Under the pieces are notes generated by a model. That model was not told the DNA's origin and did no database searches. It saw only the letters and a program-made list of their open reading frames with translations. Of a stretch of DNA of 64,000 nt, positions 1 through 10,090 are shown one piece after another; position 1 is the stretch's first letter, and each line of letters opens with the position of its first letter. A program made the position numbers and the translations under genes. The DNA lies in the NCBI GenBank assembly GCA_032988165.1, contig JANTQF010000038.1:1-64000 (forward strand). Direction: 5' to 3'. Source of the DNA: Emmonsiellopsis sp. PD_33 (lineage: Eukaryota > Ascomycota > Eurotiomycetes > Onygenales > Ajellomycetaceae).

Positions 1-196
1 GGGAGAGGGGGGGCAGGGGGAGGGGGTGGGGAGGTAGGAGGGAGAGAGTGGAGGGACGAGGGGTGAGGGGTGGGTGGGAGTGAGGATGAAGAGTAGATGA
101 TAGGGGTGTGGGGGGGGGGGGGGGAGGGGGGGGGTGGGGGGGGGGGGGGGGGGGTGGGGGGTGGGGGGGGTGTGGGGGGGGGGGGGGGGGGGGGGT
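1..196. repeat. G-rich low-complexity tract
   Basis: The first 100 bases are G/A-rich and positions about 108-195 are almost pure G with scattered T. Nothing codes here. It sits directly downstream (on the minus strand) of the first exon of the HNH-type gene, so it is either a C-rich intron of that gene or an assembly or polymerase artefact at a contig end. Similar but much shorter G/C runs occur elsewhere (about 17091, 46788, 49345). Confidence 0.8.
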
Positions 197-210
197 GAAA
201 GGTGGCAAAC

Positions 211-553
211 CTTCATCAACACAAAAGTAATAGATCGGGTCAGTAAGGACTCCATCCACCCCGAGAGTCAGTCTCGGGCCATTCCGTATTGTAGATAGAT
301 AGCCATCCCACCGGCAATTGGCGAGGATGGCACAAGCAACTCGGGCGGTTTCGTGGTGAACCCCTCCCGAATCAAAGGCGGGGAAAACGAGAAGGATATT
401 CTCGTTCTCTGGATACGCTGGGTGTAGAAATTGGATATTCCGGATGGCAGGATTTGGTAATTTGAAAGGCGCTGCTGCAGCCCTCAACTGGAGGTGTGGT
501 GAGGATGCCACGGGATGGATGCGGGTTTGGTCTGCTCGAGGTTGCGTTGCCAT
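211..553 (-). CDS. Fungal HNH-nuclease-type protein, first exon (partial)
   Basis: A minus-strand frame opens at ATG 553 and stays open for 114 codons to a likely donor (G|GTTTGC) at 211/210. The peptide begins MATQPRADQ, then carries a block with FPAFDSGGVHHETARVACA followed by NCRWDGYLS and DPIYYFC. This layout (a hydrophobic FPA motif, an H/D-x-T-A-x-x-A-C-x-I block, then RWDGY) is what I recall from the N-terminal half of a large family of fungal proteins annotated as HNH-nuclease domain proteins. The HNH residues themselves would lie further left and are not visible. The gene runs into the G-rich tract and off the window, so it is incomplete; the call rests on remembered family resemblance and is moderate. 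Confidence 0.55.
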
Positions 554-2950
554 GCGGGATTTCGTGGAGCTTCTGAGATGTTGGGTCTGGATAGAAGATA
601 GGATTCACGCTGGGTTAGGAAGACCAAGATTACATATGAGAAGCCCTGAGGATGCGTGGGTGTCCAGAATATCGAACATCATGGTGGCCCATGGCCGAGT
701 AAACAAACAAACGACAGGATGAACCTTGGACGTTGGAATTCCAAGGTTGGCAGACTGCTCACGTGACTTCATTATCCGCGATTATATACTATGTTTCTAC
801 GGAGTAGTGAGATCAAATCTATCTATGCATGAGTGAGTGAGACGTTGAGTTATGGATATCTTCGGCAGACACGCCCTCGTCCTCCAGACCACAGACATAA
901 GTTGAGAAGCTTATCTTCGAGAGCTTGGGTCCCTCACCGCCAGCTCTTGGGTAGTAGTTTGCGGGGGAATCCTATAGACTCGGAGGCGTGTCATGTGGTT
1001 TCTGGGATCAATAGACTTGTTCCTGGAGTTTGGAATTAAAAGGACGGTGAAGGGAGTTGGCGGTCATGTGGTGAGGAGGAGTTTTTTTCTTTTCTTTCTT
1101 TCTATTTTCTTTCGTTGAAACGAGCGGGATGTTTTTCTTTTTCGAAGCTTTAACTTGTTGACCGATTTTTGGATGGATGGACTGCCGATTTAAGGATTGA
1201 GATAGATACACATTGTTATTAGGTATCTTTTATCCGACTCGTTCTCTGTGGTTGTCTTTGATGAAGTTTACTATCGAGTATGGATGCAGCCATGCCTCGG
1301 CGCTCACCTCCACTGCCGAATGATGCCTTGCATATCAAACGGCCAATCTGTCCCGCCGCTTTTTTCGCTGCTTTAACAATTGAACTGCTCTTGTTCCTGG
1401 CCAGTTGGCGATTCTTTTAACAATGACATGCCGTGGAGATATGCTCCGACGCCCTCAAGATAACTAGTACATTAAAAATGGAGATGTTAGTTATCTGGCC
1501 TGCGTATGTATTCCCCCACAAATGAGTAAGGTAAGTTTAACTCACATTTTCGACAGAGAGCAGGCTGCTTTTTTAAACTCGTTTTCGTTGGCGTGGTGGT
1601 TGAAATGGTCGGAGTTCCGATTTTATTGCAGCCATGATGATGTCCCGCTCAAGCTTTGGCTGGATGCGCAAACGGCAGCGGGCGCCGATTGGTCTGACGC
1701 CAGCGCTAAACTTCCGAGCTGACTTTGTAGATTTTGGTGGTTCTTCTTTTTTTTTTGTCGACATGACGGACTACAAAAAAAAAAAAAAAGGCTGCCAAAC
1801 TAGGCCATCTCCGACATGAGATGAAATCAATGAACACAGGATACAACATAAAATGCTGGTGTCAAACCTGTCACTTGTTAGCTGATTACTTGCCAACAAC
1901 AAAAAATATCCACTTTCTTCGCATTAATGACCCCGCCAACGCATCAAGAATAGTTAACCTTGCTTGGGCCTCTCCACACCCTTTGCCAATCAACGTCACC
2001 ATGAGCTCCAGCTGATTGACACCGCCATCTGGCCCATTGCCTCCATTCCCTTCCCGCCCGTTGTGACAGCAAATCGTGCGCTACTCGAGGGAAGGGCGGG
2101 GAGGGGTTCGTGTTCAAACTGAAATCAAAACGTCCAGGCCCCAAGCTTGCGTACTACCAACGGTGTAGAGATGGGGTGTCGGAAGGCAATAGGATTAATA
2201 AGTTTCCTTACTAACATGACCACTCAACACGCCATGAAGAGTCGGCTGGAAATCTAGAATTCGGCCGAGCCCAAGGAAAGTCAGATTGTATGGTTATCGC
2301 CAGGAACAAAAATTACGTACCAGTGCCTGGTTCGCAGCGCCAGCACCTGACCGGATCCATGGATCCACCCTCTCCTTCCGTATCAAGATTCAACGGATGC
2401 AGCGATAGCGTTACCGCCGTCTCATAGGAATGGGGAAAAAGGAATAAGGTTCGGTTGTTTTTCTCAGTTCTGAGGAGAAAGAGTGTGTCATTGAACGCCA
2501 ATGGGTGCGAGTGGATGGGCCGAAGTGGATGTGGACCCCCATTACCCCCCCGCCACGCCCCTCACCATCGTTTCCTCTCACCCCTCCATGATGGGATGGA
2601 GTGGCATGGTCCGATGGCTATGGGGGCAGGTTCCAGCGAAATCCTTCCTCTCGCCTTACTCATCAAGCTTCACCGATTGTTCAAAATTTCCCTCGTTTGT
2701 ACTCTTCTTTCCCTCTTCCTTTTCCTCCTCTTCTCTCTCTTCCTTGTTATTCCCGTCTCTTTCCCGCGTATATTTCACGATCTCCTTCTCATATCCCTAG
2801 GTATGTTGGGGACACCCCGCTTGTTCTTTTGACCCCCCATTCCGTTCAATTATTAGGGCGGTGAATCGATAGCTGACCGGTTGAGCTCTTTTGTGCCAGA
2901 TTTCCCATAGATTGTCTTGTTTAAGAGTTCAAAAGTCTATTCCAATCAAA
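554..2950. other. Intergenic, no gene seen
   Basis: About 2.4 kb between the divergent HNH-type gene and the dehydrogenase. Short frames on both strands show no family resemblance or splice logic. It contains homopolymer A and T runs (about 1747-1789) and, toward the right end, the CT-rich dehydrogenase promoter. Confidence 0.6.
2640..2775 (+). promoter_or_regulatory. Pyrimidine-rich promoter tract of the dehydrogenase gene
   Basis: Around 2680-2770 the plus strand is dominated by CT runs (TCCCTCTTCC, TCTCTCTTCC). CT-rich blocks just upstream of transcription starts are typical of highly expressed filamentous-fungal genes. It lies about 180-300 bp before the ATG at 2951. The transcription start itself is not identifiable. 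Confidence 0.4.
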
Positions 2951-4803
2951 ATGTCGATTCCTCAGACTATGAAAGCTCTCCAGTCAGTATATCCTGCAAC
3001 CTTTGAGGTTTTGTTTATCAAGCTCGTTTCCCCTTGAGACCTTGAGATTGGTGAGGACAAGAGAGAGCGAACCGAACCAGCTTCGTTTTTGTCCATTCTG
3101 GTGGTCGCCTAGCAGCTGCCATTCGGTACAGTCGCATGCAGCAGCCGTTCGGAGATCTGGGCTCTACTCATCGTCTAATTCCGTTCCTAATTCCGTTTCT
3201 TTTTTCCCTGAATAAGAATTGCTGACCTGGGTTTCGATTTAATGAATAGATACTCCAAGCCCGAGGAGTTTAAGCTTGTCAATATCCCCGTCCCCACCCT
3301 CCGCGAGAATGATATTTTGGTATGGCCGTCGCAGGACCCCCCACGTTCAACTTCGCAGAACAGCAACCATCAATGTTGTATCCTCAAAACTAATAAGGTT
3401 TCTTGTGCATGATAGGTCAAGGTCAAGGCCTGCGGTGTCTGTGGCACGGACCTGCATATCCACGAGGGAGAGTTCTTGGCGAAGGTAAATAAGACCCCTG
3501 GCTCCTCCAATCAATCTCAAAGCGCCGTTGGCTGTGATTGGGAGGAATTTGGAGATTGTTCCTGAAGCTGACATGGGCGCCGTGCAATCTTTAGTTTCCC
3601 CTTGTGCCTGGTATGAGAGATCGCTTATTTTTTGGGCGTTTATCTCGATCTCAGAACAGAGCACTAAAGTATGAAATCTAGGCCATGAAACCGTCGGTGT
3701 CGTCGCTGCCCTTGGCCCCAAGGTAAACGGCTTCAGCATTGGCGACCGTGTCGTAGCTGATAACTCAGAACTCTGCGGGGAGTGCTTCTACTGCCGACGC
3801 GGCGAGGCGCTGCTTTGCGAGCACTTCGAGGCTCACGGAGTCACCATGAACGGTGGCTTCGCTGAGTACTGCGCATATCCTGGTAAAAAAACCCTGCGAA
3901 AACAATCCCCAAAATCGTCATTCATGTTTTTAGGGGGGTAATTTCTGACGCTTGTCGGGCAATTTTTAGCTGCCAAGGTATTCAAGATTCACAACCTTTC
4001 CGACGTTGATGCCACACTTCTCGAGCCCGCTTCGTGCGCCGCACACGGTCTTGATAAGATCGCGCCCAAGATGGGCTCGACTGTGCTCATGTTTGGCGCT
4101 GGCCCAACCGGTCTGGTAAGTTCCGCGAATCCATTCTCTATTCGGATCGACTTGAATTCCTCACATGAAATGAATTCCCCCAGGTCCTCGCCCAGATGCT
4201 CCGCCTTAACGGCGGCTGCAAGGTCGTCATCGCCGCCCCCGAGGGTCTCAAGATGGACTTGGCCAAGTCCCTGGATGCTGCGGATGAATACGTCGCCCTC
4301 TCCCGCAAGGATCCCAGCGCACAATTCGCCGAGCTGAAGGCTGCCAACCCATACGGATTCGACATCGTCGTCGAGGCCACCGGCAGCGTGAAGATTCTCG
4401 AGGATTCCATCAACTACGTCCGTCGTGGCGGTAAGCTGGTCGTGTACGGTGTCTATGCCAACAAGGACCGTGTTTCGTGGCCGCCTTCCAAGATTTGTAC
4501 GTGGCTCCCCCCTTTCTTTCTTCTTAGTTTGGTTTTTTGCGAACGAGGACGTTGGTCTGCCTATATGACCAGTTAGCTAACTGCTTTTCTTTAACTTCTC
4601 CTCACGTAGTCGGAGACGAAATCACCATCCTCGGCAGCTTCAGCGAGACCTACAAGTTCCCCGCGGCCGTCGACTATCTGGACTCGGGCAAGGTGAAGGT
4701 CAACGGAATTGTCAACAAGGTGTTCAAGATCGAGCAGTGGGCTGAGTGCTTGGAGTCGATGAGGAACAAGTCGGCTATCAAGGCTGCTATCACTTTCGAT
4801 TAG
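2951..4803 (+). CDS. Zinc-dependent medium-chain polyol/alcohol dehydrogenase (arabinitol dehydrogenase-like)
   Basis: Eight exons (2951-2982, 3250-3319, 3416-3484, 3595-3610, 3682-3882, 3970-4115, 4184-4496, 4610-4803) give a closed 346-residue frame, the usual size of zinc MDR dehydrogenases. Catalytic zinc ligands are Cys43 (in ACGVCGTD), His64 and Glu65 (PGHE); structural zinc cysteines are Cys94, 97, 100 and 108. The Rossmann motif FGAGPTG follows near residue 170. Overall resemblance is to fungal NAD(P)-dependent D-arabinitol/sorbitol-type dehydrogenases, which oxidise polyols to ketoses in the cytosol; the exact substrate cannot be read from sequence. Exon 4 is only 16 nt, encoding the FPLVP block before the zinc-binding His. 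Confidence is high for the family, low for the substrate. Confidence 0.9.
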
Positions 4804-5895
4804 ATTAAGGATGTAAGAAGCTTTGCGTTGTTGGTTGATTGATTGATTGATTATGAGCCGTTATGAATATATATGTCCTCCATTTTTTCTTCTTTCTCTC
4901 TTTTTCTTCGTTTTTCATGTTTCGTATTCCGCAATTGGGGGGGTTTTAGGGTAGAGAAAGACACAGCCAAATGGGGGGCTAGGCGGCTGAAAACCAGACA
5001 AATAAATGATATAAAAAGGTGATATAGGTATCATAGATAGATGGGCCTTGAAAATAAGCATACTTATTAAAAGTCAAATACAGTGAGAAGACGCGTGCTG
5101 GGCTGCTTGTTTTCCTCGTTGCGGTGATGTTGATGAGGTTAGAAGGTTTCGATGACGCGGGAAGTGTTTCCCCTTAAATATCGACGATCCCAAACAACTT
5201 GGGGACCTTGGGCACGAAAATTCCTCGCAAGGTCCCTCGAATACGTCAACTCCATGGATGTTTCCAAGGCAATTAAAGTATCTAGTCTCTGCAAGCATGG
5301 GAAAGTTTACAATTACAGTTAAGCAGCAGGCACCATATCTAATTGTAGGGTATATATTAGTAGCATTGACAGTAAAAACAAAGAATTCAATCAGACAGAA
5401 CAGGACAGAAACATTATCCCCCTTCGCTTTCCCTCTCGTTCCCACTCGTTGAAGCCGGTCTCATCCGTGAAGGAGCGCCTCCTGGTGCGAGGCTTGAAGA
5501 TACCTGATTGCCAGTGTGGATGAATAGGTTGATCGTGCCACGAGCCATCGGAGACGAAAGCTTTGGGTATGCGGGCAGCACACTACCTCGGCCACAATGC
5601 AAAGAAATCAAAAGCCTTCAAAAGCTTCCAAGGGCTGCTTAACTTGTGGTTCGGTTCCTGGGAAAGGCCGTCGTGTAATTATTAGAACCTGCGTGCTAAT
5701 AATATGCTTCGCTTCGCGAAAATGGAAGAAAAAGAAGAAAGCAAAGCAAAGCAAAGCAAAGACAGGGAGGAAAAAGCGTAGGCAGACATGCCAACCCAAC
5801 ACTCATAAAGATTTGAATACAACTCAGTGCAAGAGGAGATTATGTTGGGGCTTTGAAACAAGTCTTAACAGGCTCGCTGGACCAAATGAAAAATT
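4804..5895. other. Intergenic between convergent genes
   Basis: 3' flanks of the dehydrogenase (plus) and the F-box gene (minus). It holds a GATT repeat near 4837-4852, an AAGCA repeat near 5738-5760 and AT-rich 3' UTR-like sequence; no gene is supported. Confidence 0.6.
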
Positions 5896-7474
5896 TCAGG
5901 CTCTTCTTGGGTTGAAGTCAAATATCAAACCTATGCGGCGAGAGTAACAACCGGACACGGCCATAATTCTTCCCTCCCCGACAAATCGAACAATGGGAGC
6001 CCAACGGCAGGGACTTATCTGCGGGAATCGTCGGCGTTCCATCGTCGTGGTTACGAGTTTCCTGTCTCTAGACAGTCGTGGCAGAGTAATGCGACGCTGG
6101 CTCTCCACGCGAAAGTACCTATCAGCCAGCAAGGTACTGGTGTCATCGCTAGCACATTCTTGAAAGATCATACTCAACGGTGTACCCCGAGGCCCGTTCA
6201 AATCTAGATAGCAAAGCGAACAAGGATCAAGGGCAAAGGTTACAAATCTTCTTAGTGGAGCACGCTTGACGTAGTCTGTTCTTATCTTTGCAAATAACCC
6301 GTTAGACAGGGATGAATATACGTCGATAACAATCCTGGTCGCATGGCTTAATAATCCCATTACCGCGAAAGTGCCATCAACGAGGGCAGAAAGTCTTAAA
6401 TCAAACATCCATTCGACTTCAAAGCGTTGGATTATACGGCCACTTGCACCATCGATAAGTGTGACAACAAATTGTGGTGGAGGGAGGTAGTCGTCCAATT
6501 CGTCGTTAGGGTGGTCTTCTTCGAGACAAACCAAGATATCAGTACCATCGTGTCGGATTAACTCGCAAGAATCTCTATACCAGTCGATGTTCAGAGTAAC
6601 CGGGGTCTCATATAGAACATCGCTGGTTCGGAGATCCCACGCTGCAAGTTTATGTGTCTCCGAATTGTTAACCAGGTAGTAAATTCGGCTTTTCCCAACC
6701 AAAAGAGGGATATAATGAGTATCTTCGCACTTTTCCCAGTGCCACATTTCCATTCCCGTCTTGAGATCGACCGCGAATATTCTGAGTTGTCTGTTGTCAG
6801 TCATGGGGTTCCACGAGTACAGATACTCTATGAACGTACAGCTTCGAATTAAGAAAATCGTGCTTTGACCCGGTGGAGAGCACAAGGTATCCTTCCCAAT
6901 TCAATCCCATGAATTTTATTTCGCCATCGTCTGTTTCGAGACCTAGTGGCAGTTGCAACTGCTTCCTGGGGTGGCATGAGGAATCTTCTCGGTATTGGAG
7001 AAACTGATAATAAACAGCTCCATTTTCAAGCCAAACTACGTAATCACCTTCCACCTTAAAGAAGGTAGTGGTAGCGGTAGTAATTTGGTACGTTCGACAA
7101 GAAGATGCTTTGCCTTTTTTCAGGTTGTCATCTCTCTCAGCTGCCACAATATCAGCAAGAGAAGTATGAGGGGTGTATTAACCATCTGACCTACCAAGAT
7201 ATTTGTACCGTTTTTCTTTCAATTCAGGATCGAGAGGCGCTATTTCATGCACCAAATGAGGCCAGTGGCAACGAATGCCGAAAACCGAGATCCATGAAGA
7301 TAGATGGTCTCTCCAGAGTTTGTTCACCATTTGGCAACGGATGATATCTGACGGCGTTAACTGGGCCAGGATGATATTCAGACAGTCAATATTTAGCAAT
7401 GTGAAGGGGTCAGTGTGTTCCCCAACTGCACCAGAGGCCTTATGAGCCTTCTTCTTTCCCTTGGATTTCGGCAT
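5896..7474 (-). CDS. F-box protein with C-terminal propeller-like region
   Basis: Three exons (7474-7195, 7140-6840, 6790-5896) give 491 residues. After a basic start (MPKSKGKKKAHK) residues about 20-65 form an F-box: DPFTLLNIDCLNIILAQLTP, then CQMVNKLWRDHL. F-box proteins bind Skp1 and present substrates to SCF ubiquitin ligases. The remainder has repeated beta-strand phrases such as VDLKTGMEMWHWEK and LAAWDLRTSDVLYE, recalling PQQ/WD-type propeller blades, a common substrate-binding partner; no exact family recognised. Intron 2 is 49 nt with a GTACGT donor and CTGAC branch. It shares a 373-bp divergent promoter with the FRG1-like gene. Confidence 0.8.
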
Positions 7475-7847
7475 GGTGGGAAACTGAAGGAGACTGAGAT
7501 AGAGGGATTGATTGGAATGCGAAAGCTAGCTAGACAGAGGCCTAGCTAGCGGTTGAAATTATCCTCTCCTGCCTGACTCTTCAGTGGGTGGTGGTGTGGC
7601 CGCAATATCTTCACAATGTTGTTGTTGTGTTGTTGTCAGGGGAAGGAAAGGGGAAAAGGGGTGATAGAAGATGCCAAGCCTTTGCCCTAACGTCTAACCA
7701 GAAGTGGGTTTCTAGGGCTGACGTCCCGGAACAACCCAATTCCGATGAGACGCCATATCATCATCGCAGGAGCTCGAATCCGCCCAAGCTGCTGAGGAAG
7801 ATTGACCAGCTTTCCCTACACCAGAAAGCCAGATAAGGAGATCAACA
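7475..7847. promoter_or_regulatory. Divergent promoter, F-box gene / FRG1-like gene
   Basis: A 373-bp gap separates the two start codons facing away from each other. It must hold both promoters. No recognised binding motif stands out; there is a CTAGCTAG repeat near 7525-7552 and a GTTGTTGT stretch near 7618. Confidence 0.5.
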
Positions 7848-8816
7848 ATGGTCAAACCGCTGACATTCAAGGGCGACAAAAAGTCCAAGAAGCGCAAGCG
7901 CAACAACGACCCCGATACCCATGATCAACCGCTTTCCCGCCGCCCTGACCCTAATACCGCCAACGCAGATGACGTCTCCGCCGCCGACGAGGACCAGAAC
8001 TGGGTATCTGCAGATACACCTACCGATATTCTAGGCCCAGTGGTTATTGTCTTGCCATCTACGCCCCCAACATGTATTGCGTGCGATAGCAATGGCAAGG
8101 TGTTTGCCCATGAACTCGAGAATATCATAGACGGGAATCCAGGCACCGCAGAACCCCATGACGTGAGGCAGGTATGGGTTGCGACTCGGGTGGCGGGGAC
8201 TGAAGGTATCAATTTCAAGGGTCATCATGGGCGGTTAGTTCCCATCCTCCGCCCCCTTCCTACGGACTTGCTCCAGAGGGATGCTATTTTCTCAAATACC
8301 CATATGGCATCGTCCCAAAGCAATGCGCTAACCCCCGCCTCTTTTCTTCCCGGTAGATACCTAAGCTGCGACAAATACGGAATCCTAAGCGCAACCTCCC
8401 CCGCCGTCTCCGCCTACGAATCCTTCCTCCCCATCCCCTCCCCAGACATGCCCGGTATCTTCTCCTTCCAAATCGCCGGTGGCGACACCGAAGCCTTCCT
8501 CTCCATCAAAGAGCCAAAAGACACATCTACATCCACATCCGCCTCGGCAGTTGAAATCCGCGGCGACGCCGCGAGCATCTCATTCACCACCAGCTTGCGT
8601 GTCCGCATGCAAGCGCGCTTTAAACCTAAACTAAAGGCCTCAAAGGAAAGCAAGGCGCTGGAGAAAATCAGTCGCAAGGAGCTGGAAGCTGCCGTGGGCA
8701 GGAAGCTGGAGGATCATGAGGTGAAGAGGCTGAAGAAGGCTAGGAAGGAAGGGTCATATCATGAGGAGATCCTGAATGTGAGGGTTAAGGGGAAACATGA
8801 TAAATTCGCTTCATGA
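7848..8816 (+). CDS. FRG1-like nuclear protein
   Basis: Two exons (7848-8233, 8357-8816) give 281 residues, close to the roughly 260 of animal FRG1. The start (MVKPLTFKGDKKSKKRKR) is a lysine-rich nuclear/nucleolar signal typical of the family. Residues about 100-140 carry VWVATRVAGTEGINFKGHHG followed after the intron by RYLSCDKYG, the fascin-like beta-trefoil signature of FRG1. The C-terminus is lysine-rich with a helical ALEKISRKELEAAVGRKLED segment. FRG1 proteins associate with spliceosomes and actin in animals; the fungal role is little known. The 123-nt intron (GTTAGT...GGTAG) is a multiple of three with no stop, so retention would insert 41 residues into the domain. Confidence 0.75.
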   Translation: MVKPLTFKGDKKSKKRKRNNDPDTHDQPLSRRPDPNTANADDVSAADEDQNWVSADTPTDILGPVVIVLPSTPPTCIACDSNGKVFAHELENIIDGNPGTAEPHDVRQVWVATRVAGTEGINFKGHHGRLVPILRPLPTDLLQRDAIFSNTHMASSQSNALTPASFLPGRYLSCDKYGILSATSPAVSAYESFLPIPSPDMPGIFSFQIAGGDTEAFLSIKEPKDTSTSTSASAVEIRGDAASISFTTSLRVRMQARFKPKLKASKESKALEKISRKELEAAVGRKLEDHEVKRLKKARKEGSYHEEILNVRVKGKHDKFAS

Positions 8817-10090
8817 GATGGTTGTTTCGAGTCAACTATCGTTTCAGAAAACCTACGTACAAACGGACTCGTAGGTGCCAGCGAGCTTGGGCTGGAATAA
8901 CGTCTGATTGGGCTCGATTCGCCGCTGAATCAATTCGAGCTGACCTTACTTGACCTGTGTCACGATATTGTGCTGCATATGTACTCGTTGTGGAAGGGAA
9001 GCGTCAACTCAACGTGCTTCGCGGGGAGGATATATACACTCGATCCCGGCTCCAGCAGGGTTGTATCACGCTTTTCAAGCTCACCAAACACCGATCCTTC
9101 GGAGCTACACACGCCCACCTCGCGTAGGCCTAGGGCAGGTTTGACCTAAGAGGCCCTAAAGAGGAAGCGACTTTCCTACTGCAATGGCGAATTCGCCCGT
9201 CTTGGAGACGAGAGAGGAACAGAATAAAGCAGAGGCAATTTAGCATCTATGTCAGTGAATGGATACACCCTGTCCGCCTGCTCCTATAAATAAGCGATCA
9301 CTGCATTGCCGTGTATACGTAATTATCATCTGAAAATTCAAGAACTCACTATTCCTATCTAAAAGCATAGCCAGAAAATACATGCATTCTAGGATTTAGA
9401 TAGCCCCGGTATTATATCCAATTACAATGCTATACATGTATGTACATTTGAGAATAGGTCCCTCGTCCTCTCTCGCCCATGATTCATGGTAATAGGGGGG
9501 AATATACGCTTGTGGGTATGTATGGGTTAAGAGGAGGAAAGGGAAGAGTATTTCATGAGCCGAAAGGGGGAATAAGGAGGGGCAAGGAGGGTAATATAAT
9601 GCGTCATCCAATATATGCGGTATCTAGATTGTATTAAACGAATAAGGCATGTCTTCAGAAGTGGAGGAAGGGAGGATTCTTCGTTTAAACTTCTATGCAG
9701 TTTTGGCGTTTGGCATGGGGTACGACGTTACGTGCGAGATGGTACGGCAAGTGAGAGATGCGGCGGCTAGAGCATAGAGAGCCAGATATGATAGGGGAGG
9801 AATGGGGCCATTTGTTCTGGGGGAGTTGGCAGCATGGATAGATCCTAGGTGGGTATCATGAATAGCGGACTATATACTGGTGAGAGTTGTTGGGGGTCCA
9901 TGATGGGATGAATGTTGCGATGTAAGAAACGTCGGGTATCTCTGTCGTGATCTGTAGGAAAATGGTGTACATGGACGTAGGTACATTGGGTAGGGAGCGA
10001 GATCCGTTAAGTTGGTCGGTCGGTTGCAAAGTATGCCCAAATAGTGTGGTGGCTATGTGCAATGAAAAGAATACGTGAGCCTCTGGCGTA
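8817..10090. other. Intergenic between convergent genes
   Basis: 3' flanks of the FRG1-like and RING genes. Mostly AT-rich, UTR-like sequence on the right half; no gene supported. Confidence 0.6.
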
